Of a stretch of 64,000 bases of DNA, positions 50,813 to 59,775 are shown piece by piece. The stretch is taken from assembly GCA_050260775.1 (NCBI GenBank), contig JBLNCP010000039.1, positions 123,693 to 187,692 on the forward strand, written 5' to 3'. Origin of the DNA: CALABS01 sp050260775. GTDB lineage: Bacteria; Pseudomonadota; Alphaproteobacteria; Rhodospirillales; Magnetospirillaceae. The notes beneath the pieces were generated by a model. It did no database searches. It was not told the origin of the DNA and saw nothing but the letters and a program-made list of their open reading frames with translations. Both the position numbers and the translations under genes were made by a program. Every line of letters begins with the position of its first letter. Position 1 is the stretch's first letter.

Positions 50813-52600
50813 ATGCCGACCTTCCAGCCCGCAATCCGCGACATGGCCTTCGTCATCGAGGAGGTCGCCGACCTGGGCGCGATCACCGCGCTGCCCGGTT
50901 GCGAGGAGGCCACCCCCGATCTGGTCGAGGCCGTGCTGGAGGAGGCGGGCAAGTTCGCCGCCGGCGTGCTGGCGCCGTTGAACCCGGTCGGCGACCGGCA
51001 GGGGTGCCGCCTCGCCAACGGCACGGTCTCCACCCCCGACGGGTTCGCCGATGCCTACCGTCAGTTCGTCGAGGGCGGCTGGAACGCGGTGCCGTTCGAC
51101 CCCGATTGGGGCGGCCAGGGCCTTCCCTGGCTGGTGGCGACAGCCATCCAGGAGATCTGGCACGCCGCCAACATGGCCTTCGCCCTGACCCCCATGCTCA
51201 CCCAGGGCGCGGTCGAGGCGATCTCGACCCACGGCTCGGACGAGTTGCGCAGCACCTACCTGTCGAAGCTGGTGTCCGGTGAATGGACCGGCACCATGAA
51301 CCTGACCGAGCCGTCGGCCGGTTCGGACGTCGGCGCGCTCAGGACCAAGGCGGTGCGCCAGCCCGACGGCACCTACCGCATCACCGGGCAGAAGATCTTC
51401 ATCACCTCGGGCGACCACGACCTGGCGGAAAACATCGTCCACCTCGTTCTGGCCCGCCTGCCCGATGCCCCGGCCGGGGTGAAGGGCATCTCGCTGTTCG
51501 TGGTGCCCAAGTTTCTGGTCAACCCCGACGGCAGCCTGGGCGCGCGCAACGACGTCGCGTGCATCAAGCTCGAAGAGAAGATGGGCATCCACGGCAGCCC
51601 GACCTGCGTGATGGCCTACGGCGAGCACCAAGGGGCGATCGGCTGGCTGGTCGGCGAGGAGAATCGCGGCCTGGCCTGCATGTTCACCATGATGAACAAC
51701 GCCCGCCTGTCGGTCGGCCTGGAAGGCGTCGCCCAGGCGGAGCGCGCCACCCGCAAGGCGGTGGCCTACGCCAAGGAGCGCGTGCAGGGGCACGGCCCCG
51801 GGCGGCACGACCACGTGGCCATCATCCACCACCCCGACATCCGCCGCATGCTGATGACCGCCAAGGCGATGACCGAGGCGACCCGGGCGCTGGCCTACTG
51901 GGTCTCGGGACGGATCGACATCGCCCACCGCCACCCGGACGCCGCCGAGCGCGCCCGCGCGCTGGCCATGGTCGAACTGTTGACGCCGGTGGTGAAGGCG
52001 TGGAGCACCGACACCGGCGTGCGCGTCGCCGACATGGCGGTGCAGGTGTTCGGCGGCATGGGCTACGTCGAGGAGACCGGGGTGGCGCAACACCTGCGCG
52101 ACGCCCGCATCGCCCCCATCTACGAGGGCACCAACGGCATCCAGGCCATGGATCTGGTCGCGCGCAAGCTGCTACGCGACAACGGCCAGTCGTTTGCCGG
52201 GCTGGTCGCCCAGATCCGGGCCATCGACGCCGAGTTGGCCGAGGCCGGCGACGCCCTGGCGGTCGTGCGGCGCCGGCTGGGCGCCGCCGTCAGCGCCGCC
52301 GAGGCCGCCGCCAAGGTCATCCTGGACGGCCACCACCACGACCTCTACCTGGCCGGCGCGGTGGCCGCCCCATTCCTGGAGCTGGTCGGCATCACCGCCG
52401 GCGGCTGGCTGATGGCCAAGGCGGCGCTGGCGGCCCGCCGCAAGCTGGCGGCCGGGACGAGCGACCCCGACTTCCTCGACGCCAAGGTCGCCACGACCCG
52501 GTTCTACGCGGACACGGTGCTGACGCGGGCCGGCGGTCTGCTGGCGCAGGTCGAGGCGGGATCGGCGGGGGTTATGTCCCTTGGCGAGGACCAGTTCTAG
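50813..52600 (+). CDS. Acyl-CoA dehydrogenase, long form
   Basis: 595 residues, longer than the usual 380-400, with the C-terminal extension found in AidB/DmdC-like enzymes. FAD/substrate segments: GTMNLTEPSAGSDVGALRTKA, KIFITSGDHD, and the catalytic Glu in IYEGTNGIQAMDLVARKL. It would oxidise an acyl-CoA to the 2-enoyl-CoA and pass electrons to ETF. 3-methylmercaptopropionyl-CoA or a medium-chain acyl-CoA are candidate substrates; the sequence does not decide. No ETF or thiolase gene is adjacent. Confidence 0.88.
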   Translation: MPTFQPAIRDMAFVIEEVADLGAITALPGCEEATPDLVEAVLEEAGKFAAGVLAPLNPVGDRQGCRLANGTVSTPDGFADAYRQFVEGGWNAVPFDPDWGGQGLPWLVATAIQEIWHAANMAFALTPMLTQGAVEAISTHGSDELRSTYLSKLVSGEWTGTMNLTEPSAGSDVGALRTKAVRQPDGTYRITGQKIFITSGDHDLAENIVHLVLARLPDAPAGVKGISLFVVPKFLVNPDGSLGARNDVACIKLEEKMGIHGSPTCVMAYGEHQGAIGWLVGEENRGLACMFTMMNNARLSVGLEGVAQAERATRKAVAYAKERVQGHGPGRHDHVAIIHHPDIRRMLMTAKAMTEATRALAYWVSGRIDIAHRHPDAAERARALAMVELLTPVVKAWSTDTGVRVADMAVQVFGGMGYVEETGVAQHLRDARIAPIYEGTNGIQAMDLVARKLLRDNGQSFAGLVAQIRAIDAELAEAGDALAVVRRRLGAAVSAAEAAAKVILDGHHHDLYLAGAVAAPFLELVGITAGGWLMAKAALAARRKLAAGTSDPDFLDAKVATTRFYADTVLTRAGGLLAQVEAGSAGVMSLGEDQF

Positions 52601-52615
52601 GACCTCAGTTTCCCT

Positions 52616-52644
52616 TTGGCCGGGCACGGTGGGATCTCTATAAT
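52616..52644 (+). promoter_or_regulatory. Predicted leaderless promoter of the lptF-ksgA run
   Basis: TTGGCC (52616-52621), 17 bases, consensus TATAAT (52639-52644); the lptF ATG at 52652 is 7 bases further. This is the strongest -10 in the window and argues against the in-frame TTG at 52616 as start codon. Confidence 0.6.
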
Positions 52645-52651
52645 CCCGCCG

Positions 52652-53773
52652 ATGTCGGGGATAACGCGCTACATCCTGCGTCAACTGGTGGTCGGGACGA
52701 TCTTCGTCGCCGTCGCGCTGACCTGCGTCCTGTGGCTGACGCAGTCCTTGCGCTTCGTCGAAATGATCGTCAACAAAGGCCTGTCGGTCGGCGCCTTCCT
52801 GCAAATCACGGTCTTGTTGCTGCCCAGCTTCCTGATCGTGGTTGTTCCGATTTCCCTTTTCGCGGTGGTGCTTTTCACCTACAACAAGCTCAATTCCGAC
52901 CGGGAGCTGGTGGTGATGCGCGCGGTCGGCCTGTCCCACTGGGCATTGGCGCGTCCGGCGTTGATACTGGCGGGCGTGGCCACCGTGGCCGGCTACCTGA
53001 TGACCTGCTGGATCATCCCCGAGTCGGTGCAGAGCTTCCGCGAGATGCAGTGGCACGTCCGCAATGACGTTACCGGAATCCTGCTGCAGGAAGGGGCGTT
53101 CAACAAGTTCGGCCAAGGCCTGACGATCTACATCCGGTCGCGCGACGCCAATGGCGAATTGCTGGGGATCCTGGTGCACGACAAGCGCAACCTCCAGAAG
53201 CCGGTGACCCTGATGGCGGAGCGCGGTGCGCTGGTCTTCACCGAAACCGGTCCGCGCGTGCTGATGGTCAACGGCAACCGGCAGCAGGTGACCGAGGGCA
53301 CGGGGCGATTGTCTCTCTTGTACTTCGACAGCTACACCGTCGATCTTGCCTCGGCCGCCGGCGACAACGGACAGCGTTTCCGCGACGCCCGTGAAATGTC
53401 GATGACCGAGCTGATGCAGGCCAAGCAGGCGCAGCTCGGCGCCAAGGATTACCGCCGGGCCAAGGTCGAGCTCCACCAACGGCTGACCAATCCGATCAAC
53501 CACATCGGCTTCGCCCTGATCGCGCTGGCCTGCCTGCTTACCGCCGGTTTCGACCGCCGCGGTCAGACCCGTCAGGTGATGACGGCGGTGGGATTGATGG
53601 TGATGGCGCAGGCGGTGGCCCTGGGCGCCGGCAACCTCGCCTCGGCCAATCTGGTGTTCGTCCCGCTGATTTACTTGTCGACCCTCGTCCCGGTGGCGCT
53701 GGGCGCCTGGTATCTCCACAACCCTCCCCGCCTGCGGTTCCCACGTCGCACGGCGGCGCCACAGTCGGCCTAG
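52652..53773 (+). CDS. lptF: LPS export permease LptF
   Basis: 373 residues: three N-terminal membrane helices, a periplasmic beta-jellyroll domain (about 130-270), and three C-terminal helices. LNSDRELVVMRAVGLS is the coupling helix that meets the LptB ATPase. GLTIYIRSRDANGELLGILVHDKR and MAERGALVF identify LptF rather than LptG. It extracts lipopolysaccharide from the inner membrane as LptB2FG. No lptG follows; lptD starts 14 bases later. The start is set by the promoter at 52616-52644. Confidence 0.9.
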   Translation: MSGITRYILRQLVVGTIFVAVALTCVLWLTQSLRFVEMIVNKGLSVGAFLQITVLLLPSFLIVVVPISLFAVVLFTYNKLNSDRELVVMRAVGLSHWALARPALILAGVATVAGYLMTCWIIPESVQSFREMQWHVRNDVTGILLQEGAFNKFGQGLTIYIRSRDANGELLGILVHDKRNLQKPVTLMAERGALVFTETGPRVLMVNGNRQQVTEGTGRLSLLYFDSYTVDLASAAGDNGQRFRDAREMSMTELMQAKQAQLGAKDYRRAKVELHQRLTNPINHIGFALIALACLLTAGFDRRGQTRQVMTAVGLMVMAQAVALGAGNLASANLVFVPLIYLSTLVPVALGAWYLHNPPRLRFPRRTAAPQSA

Positions 53774-53787
53774 GGAGAACCAGCGCC

Positions 53788-56526
53788 GTGCTCACTCTCC
53801 GCCGCCTCCTCCTTGTCACGGTCGCAAGCTGCACGCTCGCCGCACAGGATGCGCGCGCCCAGGTCAACTCGGCCGATATCGGCGGCTGGGGCGATGCCTG
53901 GGGCGAGGAGATCGCCCCGCAGCCAATTCCGGCGCGCACTGCCGCGGCGCCTGCGGCTGCGCCGGTCGCCTTGTCCCCGGCACCGGCACCGGCTGCCCCA
54001 CGGCCGGGCCCGAAGGCCTCGGACCTCATGGGCTGGGGCGACGCATGGGGAGACGAGGCACCGGCACCGGCCCCGTCCAGGCAGGCGCCCGCCGTCATTA
54101 CCGCGTCTCCGCCGCGCACGGAGCCCGCCGCCCCGGTCCCGGCCGCACCTCAGCCTGTTTCCTCGTCAGCCAGCCGTGCCCCGGCGCCGTCCGACCTCGG
54201 CGGCTGGGGCGAGGCATGGAGCAAGGATCGGCCGGCGACCGCCGCTCAGGCATCGCCCGAGGCCACACCGCTGCGCGTTGCCGCCGAGTTGCCGCCCCAG
54301 ATGGGACCGGTCGACGTCACGCCCCCGGCACCGCCAGCTGCGGCCCCGCAGCGGTCCAAACCGGCCGCGGCCGGCCAGGCCGACCGGCTGCCGCGCGCCG
54401 GAAGCCTGCCCTCGGAAAACGAGCCGGTGCAATTGACCGCCGACCAGATCGTCCATGACCGGGAACTCGGCGTGGTCACCGCGCGCGGGCGCGTGGAGAT
54501 CGTCCAGGCGGGGCGGACGCTGGTTGCCGATGCGGTCAGCTACAATCTGAAGCAGGATGTGGTCAACGCGTCGGGCAACGTGAGCGTGCTCGAGCCGAAC
54601 GGCGAGGTCATGTTCGCCGACTACTTCGAACTGACCGGCGATTTCAAGGAAGGCGTCGCCAAGGAAATCCGCGTCATTTTGGCCGACCGCTCGCGCATGG
54701 CGGCGGCCAGTGCGCGTCGGGTGGGGGGCGACCGCACCGACTTCGACAAGGGCGTCTACACCGCGTGCGAACCGTGCGCCAAGAACCCCAACAAGAGGCC
54801 TTTGTGGGAAGCCAAGGCCGAACGCATTACCCACGACCAGACCGACAAGACCATCGAGTACCGCGATGCCTGGCTTGAACTGGCCGGCGTGCCGGTGGCC
54901 TACACGCCCTACCTCTCGCACCCGGACCCGACCGTCAAGCGCAAGTCCGGGTTCCTGACGCCGTCGGCCGGCGTATCCAGCCAATTGGGGGTCAATTTCA
55001 GCGTCCCCTATTTCTTCGTGATCGACGACAACCAGGATTTCACCTTCAGCCCGCGCTTCCTGTTCCCGAAATCGACGGCCGCCGATACGCCGTCGGTGGA
55101 CAATTCCGAGAATTCGGTGCTCCAGCGCGTGGTCCTGGCCGGTGAACACCGCTGGACCGGGCGCTTCGGCGAGACCCGTTCGATCGGCAGCATGACCGCC
55201 GACAAGGAGACGGGCGATTTTCGCGGCCATATCGACGCCAACGGCCGCTTCGACATCAACGACAGTTGGCGGGCCGGGTATCAGGTCCAGCGGGTCAGCG
55301 ACGAAAACTACCTGCCGGTCTACGGCTACACCATCCCGGGCAACCGCCCCTGGCTGACCACCCGCCCCTACGTGGAGAACTTCGGCCGCAGGAATTACGG
55401 CGTGCTCGAAGGCTTCTCGTTCCAGGGTCTGCGCAGCACCGACGACCCCGGCCGCTCGCCGCTGGTCCTGCCGCACGCCTCCTACAGCTTCATCGGCGAC
55501 CCGAGCCCGCACGGCAGTTACTGGACGTTCGACACCGACGCCCTCGCCTACAGCCAGTCCGAGGGCACGGACAGCGGACGGCTGTCGAGCACGGTGGGCT
55601 GGCATCGCCAGTTCATTTCGCCGCTCGGCGACTTCTACCGGCTGTCGACCACCATGCGCGCCGACGGCTACCATTCGAATGATCTCACCGACGGCAGCGA
55701 CAGCTCCGCCTCGGCCGGCCGCGCCGTACCGCAGGTGGCGCTGAACTGGCGCTATCCCTTCGCCAATCCCGGCGGCGCCCTGTTTCAGGTCGTGGAACCG
55801 GTGGCGATGGTGGCGGCCAGCCCGAATGGCGGCAACCCGAGCACCATCCCGAACGAGGATTCCATCGACTTCGAGCTCGATGAAATCAATGTCCTGCGCC
55901 CCAACCGCCTGCCCGGCCTCGATCGCGTCGAAGGCGGATTGCGAGGGGCCTACGGGTTGCGGTGGAGCGCGTATCCGCCGGCCGGCGGATACGTCACCGC
56001 CCAGGTGGCGCAGGGCTGGCGCGCCCACGCCGACAGCACGTTCGCCGAGGACAGCGGCTTCCGGGATCAGCAATCCGATTACCTCGGCCGCCTCGACTTC
56101 TCGCCGCCCGGCCACAATTTCGCGGTCCTCAATCGCGTGCGCCTGGACAAGGAAACCTTGGACGTCCGGCGCAACGAAAACACGCTGACGATCGGCCCGC
56201 CGATGCTGCGGCTGTCGACGACCTACCTGATGATCGACCGCAATTTCAGCCCGACCAATGACGACCGCCGGCAGTACCTCGCCTATTCGGTATCGTCCCG
56301 TTTGACGGAACATTGGACCCTGCTCGGGACCGCCAGTCACGACCTCGACGATGGCGGCGGGCTCCTGGGATGGCAGACCCGTGCGATCTATTCCGACGAC
56401 TGCTTCGCGTTCGTGGCCAACTTGCGTCGTTACTACACGACGAACACCGAGTTGGGCACCGGCTATGAACTGACTTTTAACATCGTGTTCAAGACACTCG
56501 GCGACGTGCCGTTCAACGTATTCTAG
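53788..56526 (+). CDS. lptD: LPS-assembly protein LptD
   Basis: 912 residues, longer than usual (about 750-800) due to a Pro/Ala-rich insertion at 40-215. It has a GTG start at 53788 with AGGGAGA upstream. A signal peptide ends at ARA (residue 24); VASC at 12-15 also resembles a lipobox, but the preceding stretch is short. The insertion carries three copies of a GWG(D/E)AW motif (residues 32-38, 81-87, 138-144). The LptA-like domain begins PVQLTADQIVHDRELGVVTARG near 213; the rest is a beta-barrel ending in NVF. It inserts LPS into the outer leaflet with LptE. The Cys pattern (CEPC, one late Cys) differs from the four-Cys E. coli pattern. Confidence 0.93.
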   Translation: MLTLRRLLLVTVASCTLAAQDARAQVNSADIGGWGDAWGEEIAPQPIPARTAAAPAAAPVALSPAPAPAAPRPGPKASDLMGWGDAWGDEAPAPAPSRQAPAVITASPPRTEPAAPVPAAPQPVSSSASRAPAPSDLGGWGEAWSKDRPATAAQASPEATPLRVAAELPPQMGPVDVTPPAPPAAAPQRSKPAAAGQADRLPRAGSLPSENEPVQLTADQIVHDRELGVVTARGRVEIVQAGRTLVADAVSYNLKQDVVNASGNVSVLEPNGEVMFADYFELTGDFKEGVAKEIRVILADRSRMAAASARRVGGDRTDFDKGVYTACEPCAKNPNKRPLWEAKAERITHDQTDKTIEYRDAWLELAGVPVAYTPYLSHPDPTVKRKSGFLTPSAGVSSQLGVNFSVPYFFVIDDNQDFTFSPRFLFPKSTAADTPSVDNSENSVLQRVVLAGEHRWTGRFGETRSIGSMTADKETGDFRGHIDANGRFDINDSWRAGYQVQRVSDENYLPVYGYTIPGNRPWLTTRPYVENFGRRNYGVLEGFSFQGLRSTDDPGRSPLVLPHASYSFIGDPSPHGSYWTFDTDALAYSQSEGTDSGRLSSTVGWHRQFISPLGDFYRLSTTMRADGYHSNDLTDGSDSSASAGRAVPQVALNWRYPFANPGGALFQVVEPVAMVAASPNGGNPSTIPNEDSIDFELDEINVLRPNRLPGLDRVEGGLRGAYGLRWSAYPPAGGYVTAQVAQGWRAHADSTFAEDSGFRDQQSDYLGRLDFSPPGHNFAVLNRVRLDKETLDVRRNENTLTIGPPMLRLSTTYLMIDRNFSPTNDDRRQYLAYSVSSRLTEHWTLLGTASHDLDDGGGLLGWQTRAIYSDDCFAFVANLRRYYTTNTELGTGYELTFNIVFKTLGDVPFNVF

Positions 56527-56556
56527 GCTCCTCGCGAGCCACCGGGAGAGGACAGG

Positions 56557-57819
56557 ATGGTGTTCAAATCGGCCTTTCGCGCGTTGCTGCTGCTCGCGGT
56601 CCTGGCTGTCGCCGGCACGGCGCGCGCCCAGAACATCGACCGTATCGCGGCGGTGGTGAACGACGAGGTCATCACCATGCAGGACCTCGATCAGCGCGTC
56701 CACATGGCCATCGTGCTGTCCAACCTGCCGGCGAACCAGGATTCGCGCAGTCGCATCCTGCCCCAGGTGATCCGCAAGATGATCGACGAGCGCCTGCAAC
56801 TGCAGGAGGCCGCGCGCATCAAGCAGAACGTCACCCCCGCCGACGTCGACGCCGGCATCACCAACATCGAACAGCAGAACCGCCAGCCGCCCGGATCGCT
56901 GATCGCCAACCTGAAGCGCGCCGGGGTCGACCCCGCGGTGGTCCGCGAGCAGATCCGGGCCGACATCAGTTGGATGCGCGTGGTCGGCCGGCTCCTGCAC
57001 CCGCAGATCCGCGTCGGCGAGGAAGAGGTGCAGGATCGCCTGGAGGCGATCGCCGCCAGGCGAGGCCAGCCGGAATACCTGGTGTTCGAGATCTTCCTGC
57101 CCGTTGACGCGCCGTCGCAGGAGGAGGCGATGAAGAGCCTGGGCGAGCGCCTCCTCGATCAGTTGCGGTCGGGGGCACCTTTCCAGGCCCTGGCTCAACA
57201 GTTTTCCCGCTCCCCATCGGCCGCCACCGGCGGGGCCATGGGCTGGATCTCGGAAGGCATGCTGGACGACGACCTGATGGCGGCGCTCAAGAAGATGTCG
57301 CCGGGCGAGATCTCACCGCTGATCCGCGCCGCCGATGGCCTTCACATTCTTGGCCTCGTCGATCGTCGGGTGGCCGGCGGCAGCGCGGATCCCGCCAATG
57401 CCAAGGTCACCCTCAGCCAGATCCTGTTGCCCGTGCCGAGCAACGGACCGCCCAAGAGCGCCCTGATCGGCCGCGCGCGCGAACTCACCCAGGGCGCCAA
57501 GAGCTGCGAGGATTTCGAGGCGATCGGCGGCCGGCTGGCCGCCACCAAGGCCGGATCGATGGGCACCGTGCGCGTGGGCGACCTCGCCCAGCCCCTGCAG
57601 GCCGCCGTCGCCAACGTTCCGGCCGGCAAGATCGCGTCGCCGGTCGAGGCGCCGGACGGCGTGCTCGTGGTGATGGTGTGCGCGCGGGAAGATGCGGTGG
57701 CGCAACTGCCGACGAAGGAGGCCATCCGCCGCCGGATCGAGGACGAGCGCCTCGACATGCTGGCCCGCCGCCACCTGCGCGACCTCAAGCGCGCCGCCTT
57801 CATCGACGTCCGGATGTGA
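56557..57819 (+). CDS. surA: Periplasmic chaperone/peptidyl-prolyl isomerase SurA
   Basis: 420 residues. Signal peptide (residues 1-24, ending TARA), an N-terminal chaperone domain (IAAVVNDEVITMQDLDQRV), one clear parvulin domain (LAQQFSRSPSAATGGAMGWI...) and a second degenerate one. It escorts outer-membrane proteins such as LptD, its upstream neighbour. GGGAGAGG precedes ATG 56557. pdxA starts 4 bases after the stop. Confidence 0.9.
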   Translation: MVFKSAFRALLLLAVLAVAGTARAQNIDRIAAVVNDEVITMQDLDQRVHMAIVLSNLPANQDSRSRILPQVIRKMIDERLQLQEAARIKQNVTPADVDAGITNIEQQNRQPPGSLIANLKRAGVDPAVVREQIRADISWMRVVGRLLHPQIRVGEEEVQDRLEAIAARRGQPEYLVFEIFLPVDAPSQEEAMKSLGERLLDQLRSGAPFQALAQQFSRSPSAATGGAMGWISEGMLDDDLMAALKKMSPGEISPLIRAADGLHILGLVDRRVAGGSADPANAKVTLSQILLPVPSNGPPKSALIGRARELTQGAKSCEDFEAIGGRLAATKAGSMGTVRVGDLAQPLQAAVANVPAGKIASPVEAPDGVLVVMVCAREDAVAQLPTKEAIRRRIEDERLDMLARRHLRDLKRAAFIDVRM

Positions 57820-57823
57820 GCCG

Positions 57824-58849
57824 ATGGCGGTCGCGCCCCTCCGCCAGACGCGCCCGCTCGCCGTCACCATGGGCGAACCCGCCGGCATCGGCGGCGACAT
57901 CACCCTGAAGGCGTGGCAGCGGCGCAGCGAAGGGCTTGCCCCCTTCTTCGTGATCGACGATCCGTCCCGTTTGCGTGCGCTGGCGGGCCACCTGGGCGTG
58001 GACATCCCCGTCCAGGAGATCGCAGCGGCGGGCGAAGCCATGGATGTCTTCACCACGGCCTTGCCCGTGCTGACCCAGCCGCTCGCCATCTCGGTGCGCC
58101 CGGGAGCGCCGGACCCGGCCAACGCGGCGTCGGTGCGGGCCTCCATCGCCCGCGCCGTCGCCCTGTGCGAAAGCGGTGACGCCGCCGCGGTGGTCACCAA
58201 CCCCATCCACAAAGGGGTGATGTACCAGGGGGGCTTCCGCTTCCCCGGCCATACCGAGTACCTGGCCAACCTGCTCGGCCTCGACGGCAAGCAGGTGATG
58301 ATGCTCGCCTGCCCCGGCCTGCGGGTGGTGCCGATCACCGTCCATGTGGCGCTGGCCGAAGCGGTGCGCTCGCTGCGCCGCGCGGACATCGTCGCCATCG
58401 GCCTGACCACGGCGCGCGCCCTGGAGACCGATTTCGCCATCGCCCGCCCCCGGCTGGCAGTGGCCGCCCTCAACCCCCATGCCGGCGAGGACGGGTCGAT
58501 GGGACGGGAGGAGATCGACATCATCGCCCCCGCCATCGCCGAGCTGCGCAATGCCGGCGTTGACGCCTTTGGGCCTCTGCCCTCGGACACCCTGTTCCAC
58601 CCGCGCGCCCGCGCCGGCTACGACGCGGTGTTGTGCATGTATCACGACCAGGCGCTGATCCCCTTGAAGACCATCGATTTCGACGGCGGCGTCAACATCA
58701 CGCTGGGCCTTCCCATCGTGCGCACCTCCCCCGACCATGGGACGGCCTTCGACCTCGCCGGCACCGGCAAGGCGAACGAGGCCAGCCTGATGGCCGCGCT
58801 GCGCGCCGCCGAGGAAATCGCCGCCAATCGCGCCCGCCGCCATGCCTGA
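57824..58849 (+). CDS. pdxA: 4-hydroxythreonine-4-phosphate dehydrogenase
   Basis: 341 residues. NAD-dependent enzyme of the DXP-dependent vitamin B6 pathway; the sugar DXP is supplied by dxs (14760). Typical segments: VTMGEPAGIGGDI, VTNPIHKGVMYQGGFRFPGHTEY (metal His), and YHDQALIPLKTIDFDGGVN with TSPDHGTAFDLAG. ATG 57824 is 4 bases after surA; the end overlaps ksgA by 8 bases. The surA-pdxA-ksgA order is the standard proteobacterial one. Confidence 0.95.
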   Translation: MAVAPLRQTRPLAVTMGEPAGIGGDITLKAWQRRSEGLAPFFVIDDPSRLRALAGHLGVDIPVQEIAAAGEAMDVFTTALPVLTQPLAISVRPGAPDPANAASVRASIARAVALCESGDAAAVVTNPIHKGVMYQGGFRFPGHTEYLANLLGLDGKQVMMLACPGLRVVPITVHVALAEAVRSLRRADIVAIGLTTARALETDFAIARPRLAVAALNPHAGEDGSMGREEIDIIAPAIAELRNAGVDAFGPLPSDTLFHPRARAGYDAVLCMYHDQALIPLKTIDFDGGVNITLGLPIVRTSPDHGTAFDLAGTGKANEASLMAALRAAEEIAANRARRHA

Positions 58850-59672
58850 CCTCCCGCCCCTCCGCGACGTCATCGCCAGCCACGGCCTCGCCGCGCGAAA
58901 GTCCCTAGGGCAGCACTTCCTCCTCGACCTCAACCTGACCGGCCGCATCGCGCGCGGGGCCGGCGACCTGTCGGTGGGCACCACCATCGAGATCGGCCCC
59001 GGTCCCGGCGGCCTGACCCGCGCGCTGCTGGATGCCGGCGCCGGCCGGGTGATCGCCATCGAACGCGACGACCGCGCCATCGCCATCCAGTCCGAGATCG
59101 CCGACGCCTATCCCGGCCGCCTGGAGATCATCGCCGGCGACGCCCTGGAGGTGGACGCCGCCACGCTGGGCGAGGCGCCGCGACGCATCGTCGCCAATCT
59201 GCCCTACAACATCTCGACGGTGCTGCTGCTGCAGTGGCTGCGGACGGTCAACGCGTTCGAGAGCATGACCCTGATGTTCCAGGCCGAGGTGGTCGACCGC
59301 CTGGCGGCGGCGCCGCGCACGCCCCATTACGGCCGGCTGTCGGTGATCACCCAGTGGCTGTGCGAGGTCCGTCCCCTGTTCAACGTGGACAAGCGGGCGT
59401 TCACGCCGCCGCCGGCGGTGATGTCGACGGTGGTCAAGCTGATCCCGCGGGCCCAGCCGCTGGCTCCCGCCACCTTCGCGACGATGGAGCGCGTCACCGC
59501 CGCCGCCTTCGGCCAGCGCCGCAAGATGCTGCGCTCCAGCCTCAAGGCGCTGGGTGACGCCGAAGCCCTGATCGCGGCCGCCGGCATCCCGGCCACCGCC
59601 CGCGCCGAGGAATTGCCGGTCGACGCGTTCTGCGCCATCGCCCGCGCCCTCGACGGGGGAGTAGGCCGATGA
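58842..59672 (+). CDS. ksgA: 16S rRNA dimethyladenosine transferase RsmA
   Basis: 276 residues. Dimethylates A1518 and A1519 of 16S rRNA. Motifs: KSLGQHFLLD near 24-33, EIGPGPGGLTRALLDAG, and NLPYNIST (catalytic). ATG 58842 lies within the end of pdxA (8-base overlap). It closes the run that begins with lptF. Confidence 0.96.
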   Translation: MPDLPPLRDVIASHGLAARKSLGQHFLLDLNLTGRIARGAGDLSVGTTIEIGPGPGGLTRALLDAGAGRVIAIERDDRAIAIQSEIADAYPGRLEIIAGDALEVDAATLGEAPRRIVANLPYNISTVLLLQWLRTVNAFESMTLMFQAEVVDRLAAAPRTPHYGRLSVITQWLCEVRPLFNVDKRAFTPPPAVMSTVVKLIPRAQPLAPATFATMERVTAAAFGQRRKMLRSSLKALGDAEALIAAAGIPATARAEELPVDAFCAIARALDGGVGR

Positions 59673-59775
59673 AGGGCGCCCCGACGGCTGCGCCCCTGCG
59701 ATGGACCCTGCGACGGCCCCTGCGATGGCCCCCGCGATGGCCGAGGACGCCGCCCTCGGGTATGATGGCCGGGCC

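Noticed and set aside
53821..53835. Possible lipobox VASC in the LptD signal peptide
   Set aside because: The hydrophobic part before the Cys is too short and a normal signal peptidase I site (ARA) follows; LptD is not known as a lipoprotein.
54166..57198. A minus-strand open frame of about 1,000 codons opposite lptD and surA
   Set aside because: It has no ribosome binding site or recognisable domain, and it mirrors well-supported lptD-surA coding sequence.
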